Shown here in pieces: positions 23,034-30,845 of a DNA stretch of 40,097 nucleotides; positions within the stretch are counted from its first letter, which is position 1; every line of letters begins with the position of its first letter. Source of the DNA: Sphingomonadales bacterium. Its GTDB lineage: Bacteria > Pseudomonadota > Alphaproteobacteria > Sphingomonadales > Sphingomonadaceae. The translations under genes and the position numbers were made by a program. The stretch spans positions 1 to 40,097 of the forward strand of contig JAFKLT010000077.1 in NCBI GenBank assembly GCA_017309275.1. The letters run 5' to 3'. Under the pieces are notes generated by a model. That model did no database searches. It saw only the letters and a list, made by a program, of their open reading frames with translations, and was not told the DNA's origin.

Positions 23034-24167
23034 TCAGCCGCTGAAGCCGAGGGCCAACAGCAGCAGCATGAACATGATCACCGAAAACAGGCTGAAAAAG
23101 AGCAGCATGCTCGCGCGGACGAGCGAACCGAACCGCGAGGAGCGATAGGCGCCGCGCAACTGGCGATACATGTGAAAGGGCACATAGAGCATCGCGAACA
23201 TCGTCGCGACTTCGCCAAAGATCGTCAGGTTGAACAGCCGCACGACCACGAACAGCAGCAGCATGAAGCTGATCGAATAGGTGACGAAGACGAAATGGTC
23301 ATAGGTGTGAAAGCGCCGGCTGAACGGAAAGAGCAGCCACATGAAAGGCAGCGACAGCGGGATCAGCGCCCACGCGAATTTATGGGCATTCGCCTGCAAT
23401 TTATACAGAATCAGCGACGGGTTCGCGAACGCCTTTTCCAGGCCGTGATCGATGAACGGCACGCCCGTATTGACCTTGTTCTGCGAAATGAAATCGACGC
23501 TCTTGACCACTTGGCGCTTCGGGTCCTGCAGCACCGGCGGCCCCTCCGCGCGATCGGCGGCGCGGTCCGTCTTGCTACGGCTGCGCGAGACGCCCAGATA
23601 ATCGGCGCTCTTCTGCAGCGTGTCGCGTTCGGCCTCGAACTCCCGCCGCTGAGCCGTGGACAAGTCCTTTTTCGCCAGCTCCGTGTCGATCCGGTCGACC
23701 TCGTCCTGCATGCTGTCCTTGATCGCGGCGGTGCGCGTCTGCTCGGCCGCGGCCTTGCTCAGCCCTTCGCCCAGCCCGCCGCCACTGCCGACCATCGCCA
23801 GCACGGCATAGGTCAGGAACACCGCGAACAGGAACAGCGCGAGCGGCGAGATGAAACTGGCGCGCTCGCCATGGATATAACGGCGCGTCAGGTCGCCCGG
23901 CCGCCACGCCAGCATCGGCAGCGTGTTCCACAGCTTGCCCTCGAAATGAAAGATCGCGTGGACAAGGTCGTGCCCGATCGCGCCGAAGCTGCGATGCACG
24001 TCCACCTTCTGCCCGCAGCGGTGACAGTGCGAACCGACGAGGCTCGTCCCGCAATTCAGGCAGCGCATGCCCCCATGACCGCCCGCGTCGCCATGCCTGG
24101 GTTCGACGGCCGCGCCCGCCAGACCCGCCGTGATCGCCGCCCCGATGCTTTCGATGTCCCCGCTCAT
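23034..24167 (-). CDS. DUF3667-type zinc-ribbon membrane protein
   Basis: 377 aa. A short zinc ribbon (CLNCGTSLVGSHCHRCG, two CxxC pairs, ~residues 36-52) is followed by the segment GKLWNTLPMLAWRPGDLTRRYIHGER, whose RPG..TR.YI.GER core is typical of the DUF3667 family. Then come one membrane helix (~108-128), a long charged, probably coiled-coil region (~135-215), and three to four C-terminal helices (~265-375). Function is unknown; the ribbon may bind a partner or nucleic acid at the membrane. It is upstream of phoD on the same strand (48-bp gap) and may be co-transcribed with it. Confidence 0.85.
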   Translation of the reverse strand: MSGDIESIGAAITAGLAGAAVEPRHGDAGGHGGMRCLNCGTSLVGSHCHRCGQKVDVHRSFGAIGHDLVHAIFHFEGKLWNTLPMLAWRPGDLTRRYIHGERASFISPLALFLFAVFLTYAVLAMVGSGGGLGEGLSKAAAEQTRTAAIKDSMQDEVDRIDTELAKKDLSTAQRREFEAERDTLQKSADYLGVSRSRSKTDRAADRAEGPPVLQDPKRQVVKSVDFISQNKVNTGVPFIDHGLEKAFANPSLILYKLQANAHKFAWALIPLSLPFMWLLFPFSRRFHTYDHFVFVTYSISFMLLLFVVVRLFNLTIFGEVATMFAMLYVPFHMYRQLRGAYRSSRFGSLVRASMLLFFSLFSVIMFMLLLLALGFSG

Positions 24168-24245
24168 GTGCCCTGACTAGTGGCGCACGCGATGCCGCGC
24201 AACGGGGGTTTCGAGAGGGACGCGAAACGTGATAGTGGCCGCGCC

Positions 24246-25529
24246 ATGAACGCCGAAGCCCTCTCCTCGCCGCGCCTGGCCGACGCCGATGCGCTGATCG
24301 CAGACCTGGGTGTCCGTGCGCGCGCTGCGGCAAAGGCGCTCGCGGTCGCGACCACCGCTGAAAAGGCCGCGGCGCTGCGGGCGGCGGCGGCGCAATTGCG
24401 GGCGCGGGCGACCGAAATTCTCGACGCGAATGCCCAGGACATGGCCGCCGGTCAGGAGGGCGGGCTGACATCGGCGATGCTCGACCGACTGCGGCTCGAC
24501 GAGGGTCGGCTGGGTGCGATCGCCGACGCGGTCGAGGCGGTCGCCGCACTGCCCGATCCGGTCGGGGCGGAAATCGACCGCGCGATACGTCCGAACGGTA
24601 TGGAACTCAGCCGCGTGCGCGTCCCGCTCGGCGTCATCGGCATCATCTACGAGAGCCGGCCCAACGTCACCGCCGACGCCGCCGCGCTCGGGCTGATGTC
24701 GGGCAACGCGGTGATCCTGCGCGGCGGCAGCGAGGCCGTGCGCTCCAATCGCGCGATCTACGCCGCCTTTGCCGCGGGACTGGCCGAAAGCGGCCTTCCC
24801 GCCGATGCGGTACAACTCGTGCCGACCCAGGACCGCGCGGCGGTCGGCGCGCTGCTGCGGGCGCAGGGGCTGGTCGACATCATCATCCCCCGCGGCGGCA
24901 AGGGGCTGGTCGCGCGGGTGCAGGACGAGGCACGCGTCCCCGTGCTCGCGCATCTCGACGGCATCAATCATCTCTATATCGACGCCGCCGCCGACCCGGC
25001 AAAGGCGGTCGCGCTTGCCGTCAATGCCAAGATGCGCCGTACCGGCGTCTGCGGCGCGACCGAGACGATCCTGATCGACCGCGCCTATGCCGCGCCGCTC
25101 GCGATCGTCGACACGCTGGTCGCGGCGGGCTGCGAAGTCCGCGGCGACAGGGGAATCGCGGCGCTCAGCCCGCATGTCACCCCCGCCGATGCGAACGACT
25201 GGGACTGCGAATATCTCGATGCGATCGTTTCGATTGCGCTGGTCGACGGCCTTGCCGGCGCGCTCGCTCATATCGACGCGCATTCCAGCCGCCACACCGA
25301 CGCGATCGTGACCGAGGATGCGGCGGCCGCCGAACGCTTCCTCGCCGAAGTCGACAGCGCGATCGTCATGCACAATGCCTCGACCCAATTTGCCGACGGC
25401 GGCGAATTCGGCCTGGGTGCCGAAATCGGCATCGCCACCGGCCGCCTCCACGCCCGCGGCCCCGTCGCCCTGGAGGGTCTCACCACCTACAAATGGCTGG
25501 TACGCGGGACGGGGCAGACGCGTCCTTGA
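24246..25529 (+). CDS. proA: Gamma-glutamyl phosphate reductase
   Basis: 427-aa NADPH-dependent enzyme of proline synthesis, converting glutamyl-5-phosphate to glutamate semialdehyde. Seen are the PLGVIGIIYESRPNVT segment, the GNAVILRGGSEA NADP-binding region, IIPRGGKGLV, and the catalytic Cys in RRTGVCGATE. The start at 24246 gives the normal length; an in-frame ATG at 24180 would add 22 residues. No strong ribosome-binding site is visible. In many alphaproteobacteria proA is directly followed by nadD. Here a toxin-antitoxin pair lies between them, and the operator palindrome starts at the base after the proA stop. Confidence 0.97.
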   Translation: MNAEALSSPRLADADALIADLGVRARAAAKALAVATTAEKAAALRAAAAQLRARATEILDANAQDMAAGQEGGLTSAMLDRLRLDEGRLGAIADAVEAVAALPDPVGAEIDRAIRPNGMELSRVRVPLGVIGIIYESRPNVTADAAALGLMSGNAVILRGGSEAVRSNRAIYAAFAAGLAESGLPADAVQLVPTQDRAAVGALLRAQGLVDIIIPRGGKGLVARVQDEARVPVLAHLDGINHLYIDAAADPAKAVALAVNAKMRRTGVCGATETILIDRAYAAPLAIVDTLVAAGCEVRGDRGIAALSPHVTPADANDWDCEYLDAIVSIALVDGLAGALAHIDAHSSRHTDAIVTEDAAAAERFLAEVDSAIVMHNASTQFADGGEFGLGAEIGIATGRLHARGPVALEGLTTYKWLVRGTGQTRP

Positions 25530-25554
25530 ATCACTTGTATACAAGTGATACATT
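25526..25554 (+). promoter_or_regulatory. Promoter of the TA operon (leaderless mRNA predicted)
   Basis: TTGAAT (25526-25531), exactly 17 bp, and TACATT (25549-25554) form a plausible sigma70 promoter. The antitoxin ATG begins 7 bp after the -10 box, so the transcript should start at or within a base of the ATG. No Shine-Dalgarno sequence is present there. Confidence 0.6.
25530..25549. promoter_or_regulatory. Perfect 20-bp palindromic TA operator
   Basis: ATCACTTGTA followed by its exact reverse complement fills the spacer between the -35 and -10 boxes and starts right after the proA stop codon. Ribbon-helix-helix antitoxins usually repress their own operon through such palindromes, so this is almost certainly the autoregulatory site. 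Confidence 0.8.
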
Positions 25555-25560
25555 GTCGCG

Positions 25561-25824
25561 ATGACCAAGCATTCCGTTATTTCCGCTCGGATCGACGCCG
25601 AAACTTTGGAATTGGTCGACAAGATCGTCGCCGACCAAGGGCGCAGCCGGGCATGGTTTGTGGCCCAGGCCGTTCGGCACGCCGCAGAACAGGAAGCACG
25701 CTTTGCCGCTTTCGTTCAGGAAGGCCGCGATGATGTCGCCGCCGGTCGGACGGTCGCCCACGCCGACGCCCTGGCAATGATGGATAGCATGATTGCCGAG
25801 CATGAGGCCCGATGCCCGGAATAA
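25561..25824 (+). CDS. Ribbon-helix-helix antitoxin (ParD/CopG-like)
   Basis: 87 aa. The N-terminal SVISARIDAETLELVDKIV strand-helix and the SRAWFVAQAVRHAAEQE helix form a ribbon-helix-helix DNA-binding dimer unit (residues 5-45). The acidic C-terminal half (~50-87, with a MMDSMIAEHEA end) should wrap the toxin. It neutralises the toxin encoded directly downstream and probably represses the operon at the 20-bp palindrome. The two genes overlap by 13 bp. The gene starts 31 bp after proA with no ribosome-binding site, in keeping with a leaderless transcript. Confidence 0.9.
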   Translation: MTKHSVISARIDAETLELVDKIVADQGRSRAWFVAQAVRHAAEQEARFAAFVQEGRDDVAAGRTVAHADALAMMDSMIAEHEARCPE

Positions 25825-26099
25825 TCTGGTCGGAAAAGGCCATTGGCGATCTGGTGGCTCTGAACGAATGGCTGACCGAATATCGGCAACCGGGAGAGGC
25901 CGCGGAGGCGATCCGGGCGATTCGCAATCAGGTCGCCGGGCTCGAACGCTTTCCCGCTGTGGGATCGCCTGTATCCGCCGGAATACGCAAGTTGCCGATC
26001 AAGGAACGACCCTTCGTTCTGCTTTACGAAATTGCCGCGGGACAGCTTGTGATACTTCGCCTCGTGCATAACCGCAGCGACTGGCAAACTTTCACATGA
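25812..26099 (+). CDS. ParE/RelE-superfamily toxin
   Basis: 95 aa, usual size. The protein follows the ParE/RelE pattern: IIWSEKAIGDLVALNEWLTEY (helix 1-2), AIRNQVAGLERFPAVGSPVSAGIRKL (key LERFP..G and R-K-L), PFVLLYEIAAGQLVILRLVHNRSDW at the C-terminus with the HNRSDW end. ParE-type members poison DNA gyrase, RelE-type members cleave mRNA at the ribosome. The ERFP..G..V..GIRKLP layout favours ParE, but the target cannot be fixed from sequence. Its stop TGA (26097-26099) overlaps the ATG of nadD (26096) as ATGA, so its translation is physically linked to an essential gene. Confidence 0.9.
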   Translation: MPGIIWSEKAIGDLVALNEWLTEYRQPGEAAEAIRAIRNQVAGLERFPAVGSPVSAGIRKLPIKERPFVLLYEIAAGQLVILRLVHNRSDWQTFT

Positions 26100-26749
26100 T
26101 CACCACCGGCCTTCTCGGCGGCAGCTTCAATCCCGCGCATGGCGGGCACCGGGCGATCAGCCTCGATGCGATCGAGGCGCTGGATCTCGACGAACTATGG
26201 TGGCTGGTCTCGCCCGGCAATCCACTGAAGCCAAAGGCTGGGATGGCTTCGCTTCCCGCGCGACTCGGGTCGGCGCGGGACATGGCGCGACGCTCGCCGA
26301 TCCGTGCGACCGCGATCGAGGCCGAACTCGGCACGCGCTATACGATCGACACGCTGAAAAAGCTCGTCCGCCGCTACCCCAATCGCAGGTTTATCTGGAT
26401 CATGGGCGCCGATAACCTCGCCCAGCTGCCCCAATGGCGCGACTGGCGGGAGATCGCGCGATTGATGCCGATTGCGGTTATCGCGCGTCCGGGCTATAAT
26501 GGCCGGACCCACGCTGCGAAGGCGATGGGATGGCTGCGGCGCTTTGTCCGGCCCGCGGACCAGAAACGTCGATGGACAGACTGGAGACCGCCTGCCCTCG
26601 TGTTCCTGCGTTTTTCGCCCGATGTGCGATCCGCAACTGCAATACGGCAGGCCAACCCCCGCTGGTTCGAAAGCTATGCAGGTCGTGTCATGCGCGACCC
26701 TGTGACGCATTCGCGTGTAGCCATGGATGAAAGGAATGAAACCGCTTGA
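26096..26749 (+). CDS. nadD: Nicotinate-nucleotide adenylyltransferase
   Basis: 217-aa enzyme that adenylates nicotinate mononucleotide for NAD synthesis; usually essential. The nucleotidyltransferase motifs are GGSFNPAHGGH (residues 8-18, the GxFxPxHxGH site), WLVSPGNPLK, WIMGADNLAQLPQW and SATAIR (the SSTxIR-type site). The start is fixed by the family N-terminus, which begins only a few residues before GGSFNP. No Shine-Dalgarno sequence is present (GGCAAACTTTCAC precedes the ATG), so translation probably depends on ribosomes finishing the toxin gene. rsfS follows with a 4-bp overlap. Confidence 0.96.
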   Translation: MITTGLLGGSFNPAHGGHRAISLDAIEALDLDELWWLVSPGNPLKPKAGMASLPARLGSARDMARRSPIRATAIEAELGTRYTIDTLKKLVRRYPNRRFIWIMGADNLAQLPQWRDWREIARLMPIAVIARPGYNGRTHAAKAMGWLRRFVRPADQKRRWTDWRPPALVFLRFSPDVRSATAIRQANPRWFESYAGRVMRDPVTHSRVAMDERNETA

Positions 26750-27156
26750 TAGCCGCCAGTAAGGGTGCCGCGCCCGGCGCCGCACCTGCCCCGAAGTCTT
26801 CGGACGACAGCGTGGAAGCACTCCACGCGCTGATCCTCCACCAGCTGGATGAGGATCAGGCTCAGGAAACCATCTCCATCCCGCTTGCCGGCAAGAGCAG
26901 CATCGCCGATCATATGGTGATCGCGAGCGGCCGGTCGACGCGTCACGTCTCGGCGATCGCCGACAAGCTGGCGCAGCGAATCAAGCAGGAATCGGGCCGC
27001 AGCGTCCGCGTCGAAGGCCTGCCCAACGCCGATTGGGTGCTGATCGACGCCGGCGATGTCATCGTCCACCTGTTCCGTCCCGAGGTTCGTAGCTTCTACA
27101 ACCTTGAGCGCATGTGGTCGTTCGGCGACGCGCCGCCGGTCGCAGCAGTGAATTGA
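26746..27156 (+). CDS. rsfS: Ribosomal silencing factor RsfS
   Basis: 136 aa. RsfS binds ribosomal protein L14 and blocks subunit joining when nutrients are short. Family features are HALILHQLDEDQAQETISIPLAGKSSIADHMVIASGRSTRHV (key DHMVIASG.S.RHV part), GLPNADWVLIDAGDVIVHLFRPEVRSFYNLERMW. The start is a TTG at 26746 that overlaps the nadD stop (TTGA), with AAGGA about 10 bp upstream. nadD-rsfS-rlmH is a widely conserved order. The first ~20 residues are Ala/Pro-rich and variable. Confidence 0.95.
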   Translation: MIAASKGAAPGAAPAPKSSDDSVEALHALILHQLDEDQAQETISIPLAGKSSIADHMVIASGRSTRHVSAIADKLAQRIKQESGRSVRVEGLPNADWVLIDAGDVIVHLFRPEVRSFYNLERMWSFGDAPPVAAVN

Positions 27157-27161
27157 CGCGA

Positions 27162-27186
27162 CCGCCGCCTAACGGTTAGGCGGCGG
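27162..27186. other. 25-bp palindrome overlapping the rlmH initiation region
   Basis: CCGCCGCCTAAC (27162-27173) and GTTAGGCGGCGG (27175-27186) are perfect 12-bp arms around a single G. In RNA this folds into a very stable hairpin that ends 2 nt before the rlmH ATG and contains any purine-rich ribosome-binding sequence. It lies 6 bp after the rsfS stop codon. Confidence 0.7.
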
Positions 27187-27188
27187 AC

Positions 27189-27617
27189 ATGTTGCTGCAC
27201 ATCATCGCGCGCGGGCGCATCGGGCGCGGGCCCGAGGCCGAGCTGGTCGAGCGATACATGAAGCGCGTCACCTGGGCGCAAAAACTGTCGGAGCTTCCCG
27301 ACACCGGCGGGCGCGTTCCCGCCGCGGCGGACAACAGCCGCACCATCCTGCTCGACGAAGGCGGCGAGCAGCTTTCGTCCCTCGAATTCGCCAAGCTCCT
27401 CGAAAAATGGCGCGACGGCGGCGTGCGTGAGGCACGCTTCTGCCTGGGCGCCGCCGACGGCTTCACGCCCGAGGAGCGGCAGGGCGCCGACAAGGTCATC
27501 GCCTTCGGCCGGGCGACCTGGCCGCATCTGATGGCGCGCGCGATGCTCGCCGAGCAATTGTGGCGCGCCACCAGCATCATCGCGAACCACCCCTATCACC
27601 GCGAGGGGCGGCAATGA
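27189..27617 (+). CDS. rlmH: 23S rRNA pseudouridine-1915 N3-methyltransferase
   Basis: 142-aa SPOUT methyltransferase that modifies pseudouridine 1915 in helix 69 of 23S rRNA on whole ribosomes. Seen are the N-terminal LLHIIARGRIGRGPEAELVERYMKR, the trefoil-knot segments LLDEGGEQLSS, FCLGAADGFTPEER and the C-terminal NHPYHRE needed for catalysis. The stop overlaps the next gene as ATGA. The only purine-rich sequence before its ATG is trapped in the 25-bp palindrome described separately. Confidence 0.95.
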   Translation: MLLHIIARGRIGRGPEAELVERYMKRVTWAQKLSELPDTGGRVPAAADNSRTILLDEGGEQLSSLEFAKLLEKWRDGGVREARFCLGAADGFTPEERQGADKVIAFGRATWPHLMARAMLAEQLWRATSIIANHPYHREGRQ

Positions 27618-28828
27618 GGGCCGCGCTCGCCGCGATGATCCTGGGCCTCGCGGCGGCAAGCGGCGCCTATGCCGTGGCACAGAGCGACGTCTTCGATCCC
27701 GAGGCGATCGCCGCCCGCGAGCGCCAACAGCTTCTGTCCGCCAAGAAACAATCGGTGGAAGCCATGGCGCGCAGCGCGTCGCTGGAGGCGCAGGCGACCG
27801 CCGCGCGCGACGAAGCCGACCGGCTGAAGAAACGCAGCGCGGCGCTCGCCGCGCGCATCCAGTCGGCGGAGGCGGATATCAACGCCGGCGAGGCACGGGT
27901 CGCGCTCGTCACGCGGCGACTGAAGGAGCAGGAGGCGCGGCTTGCCGAACAGGAACAGCCGCTGCTGGAACTCACCGCCGCGCTTCAACAGCTTTCGCGC
28001 CAGCCGCCGGTCAGCGTCCTCGCGCAGCCGGGCTCGCTCCGCGACATGGTGCACGCCCGCGCGGTGATCGACGCCGCGATGCCGGTGATCCGAAAGCGCA
28101 CCGCGGGCGTTCGCCGCGAACTGGTTCAGCTTCGCGCAACGCGCCAGCAACAGGCGATCGCGCTGAAGGCGCTCGCGTCGAGCAAGGTGCAGCTCGCCGA
28201 ACGCCGCGATGCGCTCACCCGCCTCGAAAACGAGGGGCGCCTGCGTTCGCGCGAACTGATGAGCAGCGCGCAGCTCGAATCCGAACGCGCGCTGGGGCTT
28301 GGCGAAAAGGCGCGCGACATCGTCGAGTTGATGGACACGCTGGACGCCGACAGCTCCACGCGCGGCGAACTTGCCGAACTGGGCGGCCCGATCGCGCGCC
28401 CACGCGATCCGACCAGCGCGATCATGCGCCCTGCCCCGCCCCCGGCGGCGGAGGCCGATCCGGTGCAGGGCGCCTATCGCCTGCCCGTCGTCGGTCGCAT
28501 CGTCGCCGGACTGGGCGAGGTCAACGACAGCGGCGTGCGCTCGCGCGGCATCACCATCGCGGCGCGTCCCGGTGGACAGGTGGTCGCCCCTGCGCCCGGC
28601 CGCGTCAGTTTCGCGGGCGACTATCGCGGCTATGGCAAGATCGTCATCATCGATCATGGCGGCGGCTGGACCTCGCTGATCACCGGCCTGATCGGCCTGT
28701 CGGTCGGGGTGGGAGACACGCTCGACCCCGGAACGCCGATCGGCCGCGCCGGCTCCGACGACAGCCGCATCACCGTCGAATTGCGCCGCGCCGGCCGGCC
28801 CGTCGACATCGTCGCGATGCTGGGTTGA
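27614..28828 (+). CDS. EnvC-like murein hydrolase activator (degenerate LytM)
   Basis: 404 aa with a signal peptide (residues 1-22, ending GAYAVAQS). Residues ~30-245 are long coiled coils, as in EnvC. The C-terminal LytM/M23 fold (~295-395: GKIVIIDHGGGWTSLITG, VGDTLDPGTPIG) is recognisable, but the zinc ligands appear lost. The HxxxD position reads RSRGITIAA, and the HxH position falls in TSLITGL. Such inactive LytM proteins activate cell-wall amidases at the septum. The start ATG overlaps the rlmH stop (ATGA). It is followed by ctpA after 133 bp, a common pairing. Confidence 0.9.
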   Translation: MRAALAAMILGLAAASGAYAVAQSDVFDPEAIAARERQQLLSAKKQSVEAMARSASLEAQATAARDEADRLKKRSAALAARIQSAEADINAGEARVALVTRRLKEQEARLAEQEQPLLELTAALQQLSRQPPVSVLAQPGSLRDMVHARAVIDAAMPVIRKRTAGVRRELVQLRATRQQQAIALKALASSKVQLAERRDALTRLENEGRLRSRELMSSAQLESERALGLGEKARDIVELMDTLDADSSTRGELAELGGPIARPRDPTSAIMRPAPPPAAEADPVQGAYRLPVVGRIVAGLGEVNDSGVRSRGITIAARPGGQVVAPAPGRVSFAGDYRGYGKIVIIDHGGGWTSLITGLIGLSVGVGDTLDPGTPIGRAGSDDSRITVELRRAGRPVDIVAMLG

Positions 28829-28961
28829 GGGACGCGTTAATCCCGCTTTCGGCGTCTGTTTCGTATCGGGATGTACCGCTTGACGCTCTTATAAATCCGT
28901 AGGACGATGGCGCGACGGGGACTATAAGGCGAGGCTTGTCCTCGCGGATTGAAAGACGACC

Positions 28962-30347
28962 ATGACCGAATCGACCAAGACCCTCCCCTCACCCAAGCGT
29001 CGCTTTGCGCTGTGGCAGGGGGCCGCCGCTCTCTCGACGCTCGCGCTCGTCCCCCTGGCGACCGGCGCGATGGCCACCGTCGATGCATCGACGCAGGAAG
29101 AAATCTCGCGTTTCATGGACGTCTTCCTCGAGGTCAAATCCAACTATGTCGAACCCGTCAGCGACGACAAGCTGATCGAGGGCGCGATCAACGGGATGCT
29201 TGCCAGCCTCGATCCGCACTCGGGCTATCTCGACGCCCGCGACTATTCGAACCTCCGCACCCAGACCGACGGCGAATATGGCGGCCTCGGCCTGTCGGTC
29301 ACGATGGAGGATGGCGTGGTAAAGGTCATCGCGCCGACCGCCGATACGCCCGCCGACCGCGCGGGGATCAAGGCAGGGGATTATATCACCCACATCAACA
29401 AGGAACTGATCTTCGGCATGACGCTGGACGAGGCGGTCGACCAGATGCGCGGCCGCCCGGGCACCAAGGTCGATATCACCGTCGTGCGCGAGGGTCAGGA
29501 CAAGCCGCTCGAAATGAGCCTGACGCGTGAGATCATCGACGTGAAGCCGGTTAAGTGGGAGGTGAAGGGCGACGTCGGCGTGCTGACCATCGCCAGCTTC
29601 TCCGCCGATGCCGGCCGCGACCTCAAGGCCGCGATGGTATCGGTCGAAAAGTCGCTGGGGCACAAGCCGCGCGGCTGGGTGCTCGACCTGCGCTCGAACC
29701 CCGGCGGCCTGCTGGACGAGGCGGTGAACGTCAGCGACATCTTCCTCGACCGCGGCGAGATCGTGTCGCAGCGCGGCCGCAAGAAGGGCGACATCGAACG
29801 CTATTTCGCCGAACCCGGCGACCTGGCGGGCGGCGCACCGGTGATCGTGCTGATCGACGCAGGATCGGCCTCTGCCTCCGAAATCGTCGCAGGCGCGCTG
29901 CAGGATCAGCACCGCGCCGTGATCATGGGCGAACGCAGCTTCGGCAAGGGATCGGTGCAGACGGTGCTGCCGCTGACCGACACCACCGCGTTGCGCCTCA
30001 CGACGGCGCGTTATTACACGCCGTCGGGCCGCAGCGTGCAGGAAGGCGGGATCGAACCCGACATCCGCGTGCCGCAGCTTTCGGACCCCGACTACAAGAA
30101 TCGGCCGCGTTTCCGCGAAAGCGATCTGCGCCGCCACCTGATCAACGAGAAGAAGGTGGACAATAGCCTGCTCGAAAAGGACGAAAAAGAGGATCCGCGC
30201 TTCACCGCGACCCCTGCCGACCTGAAGGCAAAGGGCATCGACGATTATCAGCTCTATTATGCATTGCAGACGATCGGACGGATCAGCACGGCACCGCGCA
30301 TGGCGCAGGGCAGCAAGCCCGCGGCCAAGCCTTCCGCCCGCAACTGA
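28962..30347 (+). CDS. ctpA: C-terminal processing protease (S41)
   Basis: 461-aa periplasmic serine protease with an N-terminal signal/anchor (~residues 17-37). A PDZ domain follows (GGLGLSVTMEDGVVKVIAPTADTPADRAG with ~100-185 as extent), then the S41 core with the catalytic Ser in DAGSASASEIVAGAL and Lys in GERSFGKGSVQ, the usual Ser/Lys dyad. It trims or degrades cell-envelope proteins, including enzymes of peptidoglycan remodelling in relatives. The EnvC-like gene upstream fits an envelope role. I see no convincing promoter or ribosome-binding site in the 133-bp gap. Confidence 0.95.
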   Translation: MTESTKTLPSPKRRFALWQGAAALSTLALVPLATGAMATVDASTQEEISRFMDVFLEVKSNYVEPVSDDKLIEGAINGMLASLDPHSGYLDARDYSNLRTQTDGEYGGLGLSVTMEDGVVKVIAPTADTPADRAGIKAGDYITHINKELIFGMTLDEAVDQMRGRPGTKVDITVVREGQDKPLEMSLTREIIDVKPVKWEVKGDVGVLTIASFSADAGRDLKAAMVSVEKSLGHKPRGWVLDLRSNPGGLLDEAVNVSDIFLDRGEIVSQRGRKKGDIERYFAEPGDLAGGAPVIVLIDAGSASASEIVAGALQDQHRAVIMGERSFGKGSVQTVLPLTDTTALRLTTARYYTPSGRSVQEGGIEPDIRVPQLSDPDYKNRPRFRESDLRRHLINEKKVDNSLLEKDEKEDPRFTATPADLKAKGIDDYQLYYALQTIGRISTAPRMAQGSKPAAKPSARN

Positions 30348-30362
30348 TCGCACGGAGTCGTC

Positions 30363-30845
30363 ATGCTAAAATCGCGTCTCGCCGCGCCGTTCGTCGCGCT
30401 CGCCGCCCCGCTGCTCCTTTACGGCGGCGCGCTCGTCTCGCAGTTCGGCTTCGGCCTGCACCCGTGCGAGATGTGCTATTGGCAGCGCTGGCCGCACCAG
30501 GCGGCGATCGTGCTCGCCCTGCTCGCCTTGATCCTCCGCGCCAATGATCGGGCTCTGCGTGCGTTCACGTTGCTCGCCGCGACCGCGATCGCGGTCAGCG
30601 GCCTGATCGGCGTCTTTCACGCCGGGGTCGAATATGGCTGGTGGGAGGGACTGACCACGTGCAGCACGACGCACAGCGGCCCGATCACGCTCGACCAGAT
30701 CATGGCGACGCCGCTGATCCGCTGCGACGTCGCACAATGGAAATTGTTCGGCATTTCGCTCGCGGGCTTCAACGCGATATTCTCGCTCGCGGCGGCCGCG
30801 CTCGTCTTGACCTTGCTGCGCCGTCGGCCCACATCGGCGGCATGA
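30363..30845 (+). CDS. dsbB: Disulfide bond formation protein DsbB
   Basis: 160-aa inner-membrane protein with four helices. The first periplasmic loop holds the CEMC pair (Cys35 and Cys38), followed by YWQRWPH. The second loop holds a Cys pair at about 100 and 121 (TTCSTTHS and LIRCDV). DsbB-type proteins reoxidise a DsbA-like thiol oxidase and pass electrons to quinone. The start is 15 bp after ctpA. The end overlaps coq7 as ATGA. Linkage to a ubiquinone synthesis gene is apt because ubiquinone is the DsbB electron acceptor. Confidence 0.93.
   Translation: MLKSRLAAPFVALAAPLLLYGGALVSQFGFGLHPCEMCYWQRWPHQAAIVLALLALILRANDRALRAFTLLAATAIAVSGLIGVFHAGVEYGWWEGLTTCSTTHSGPITLDQIMATPLIRCDVAQWKLFGISLAGFNAIFSLAAAALVLTLLRRRPTSAA

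Noticed and set aside
28829-28961. A TTGACG/TATAAA promoter for ctpA
   Set aside because: The two boxes overlap too closely to work together, and no second box lies at 16-18 bp from either.
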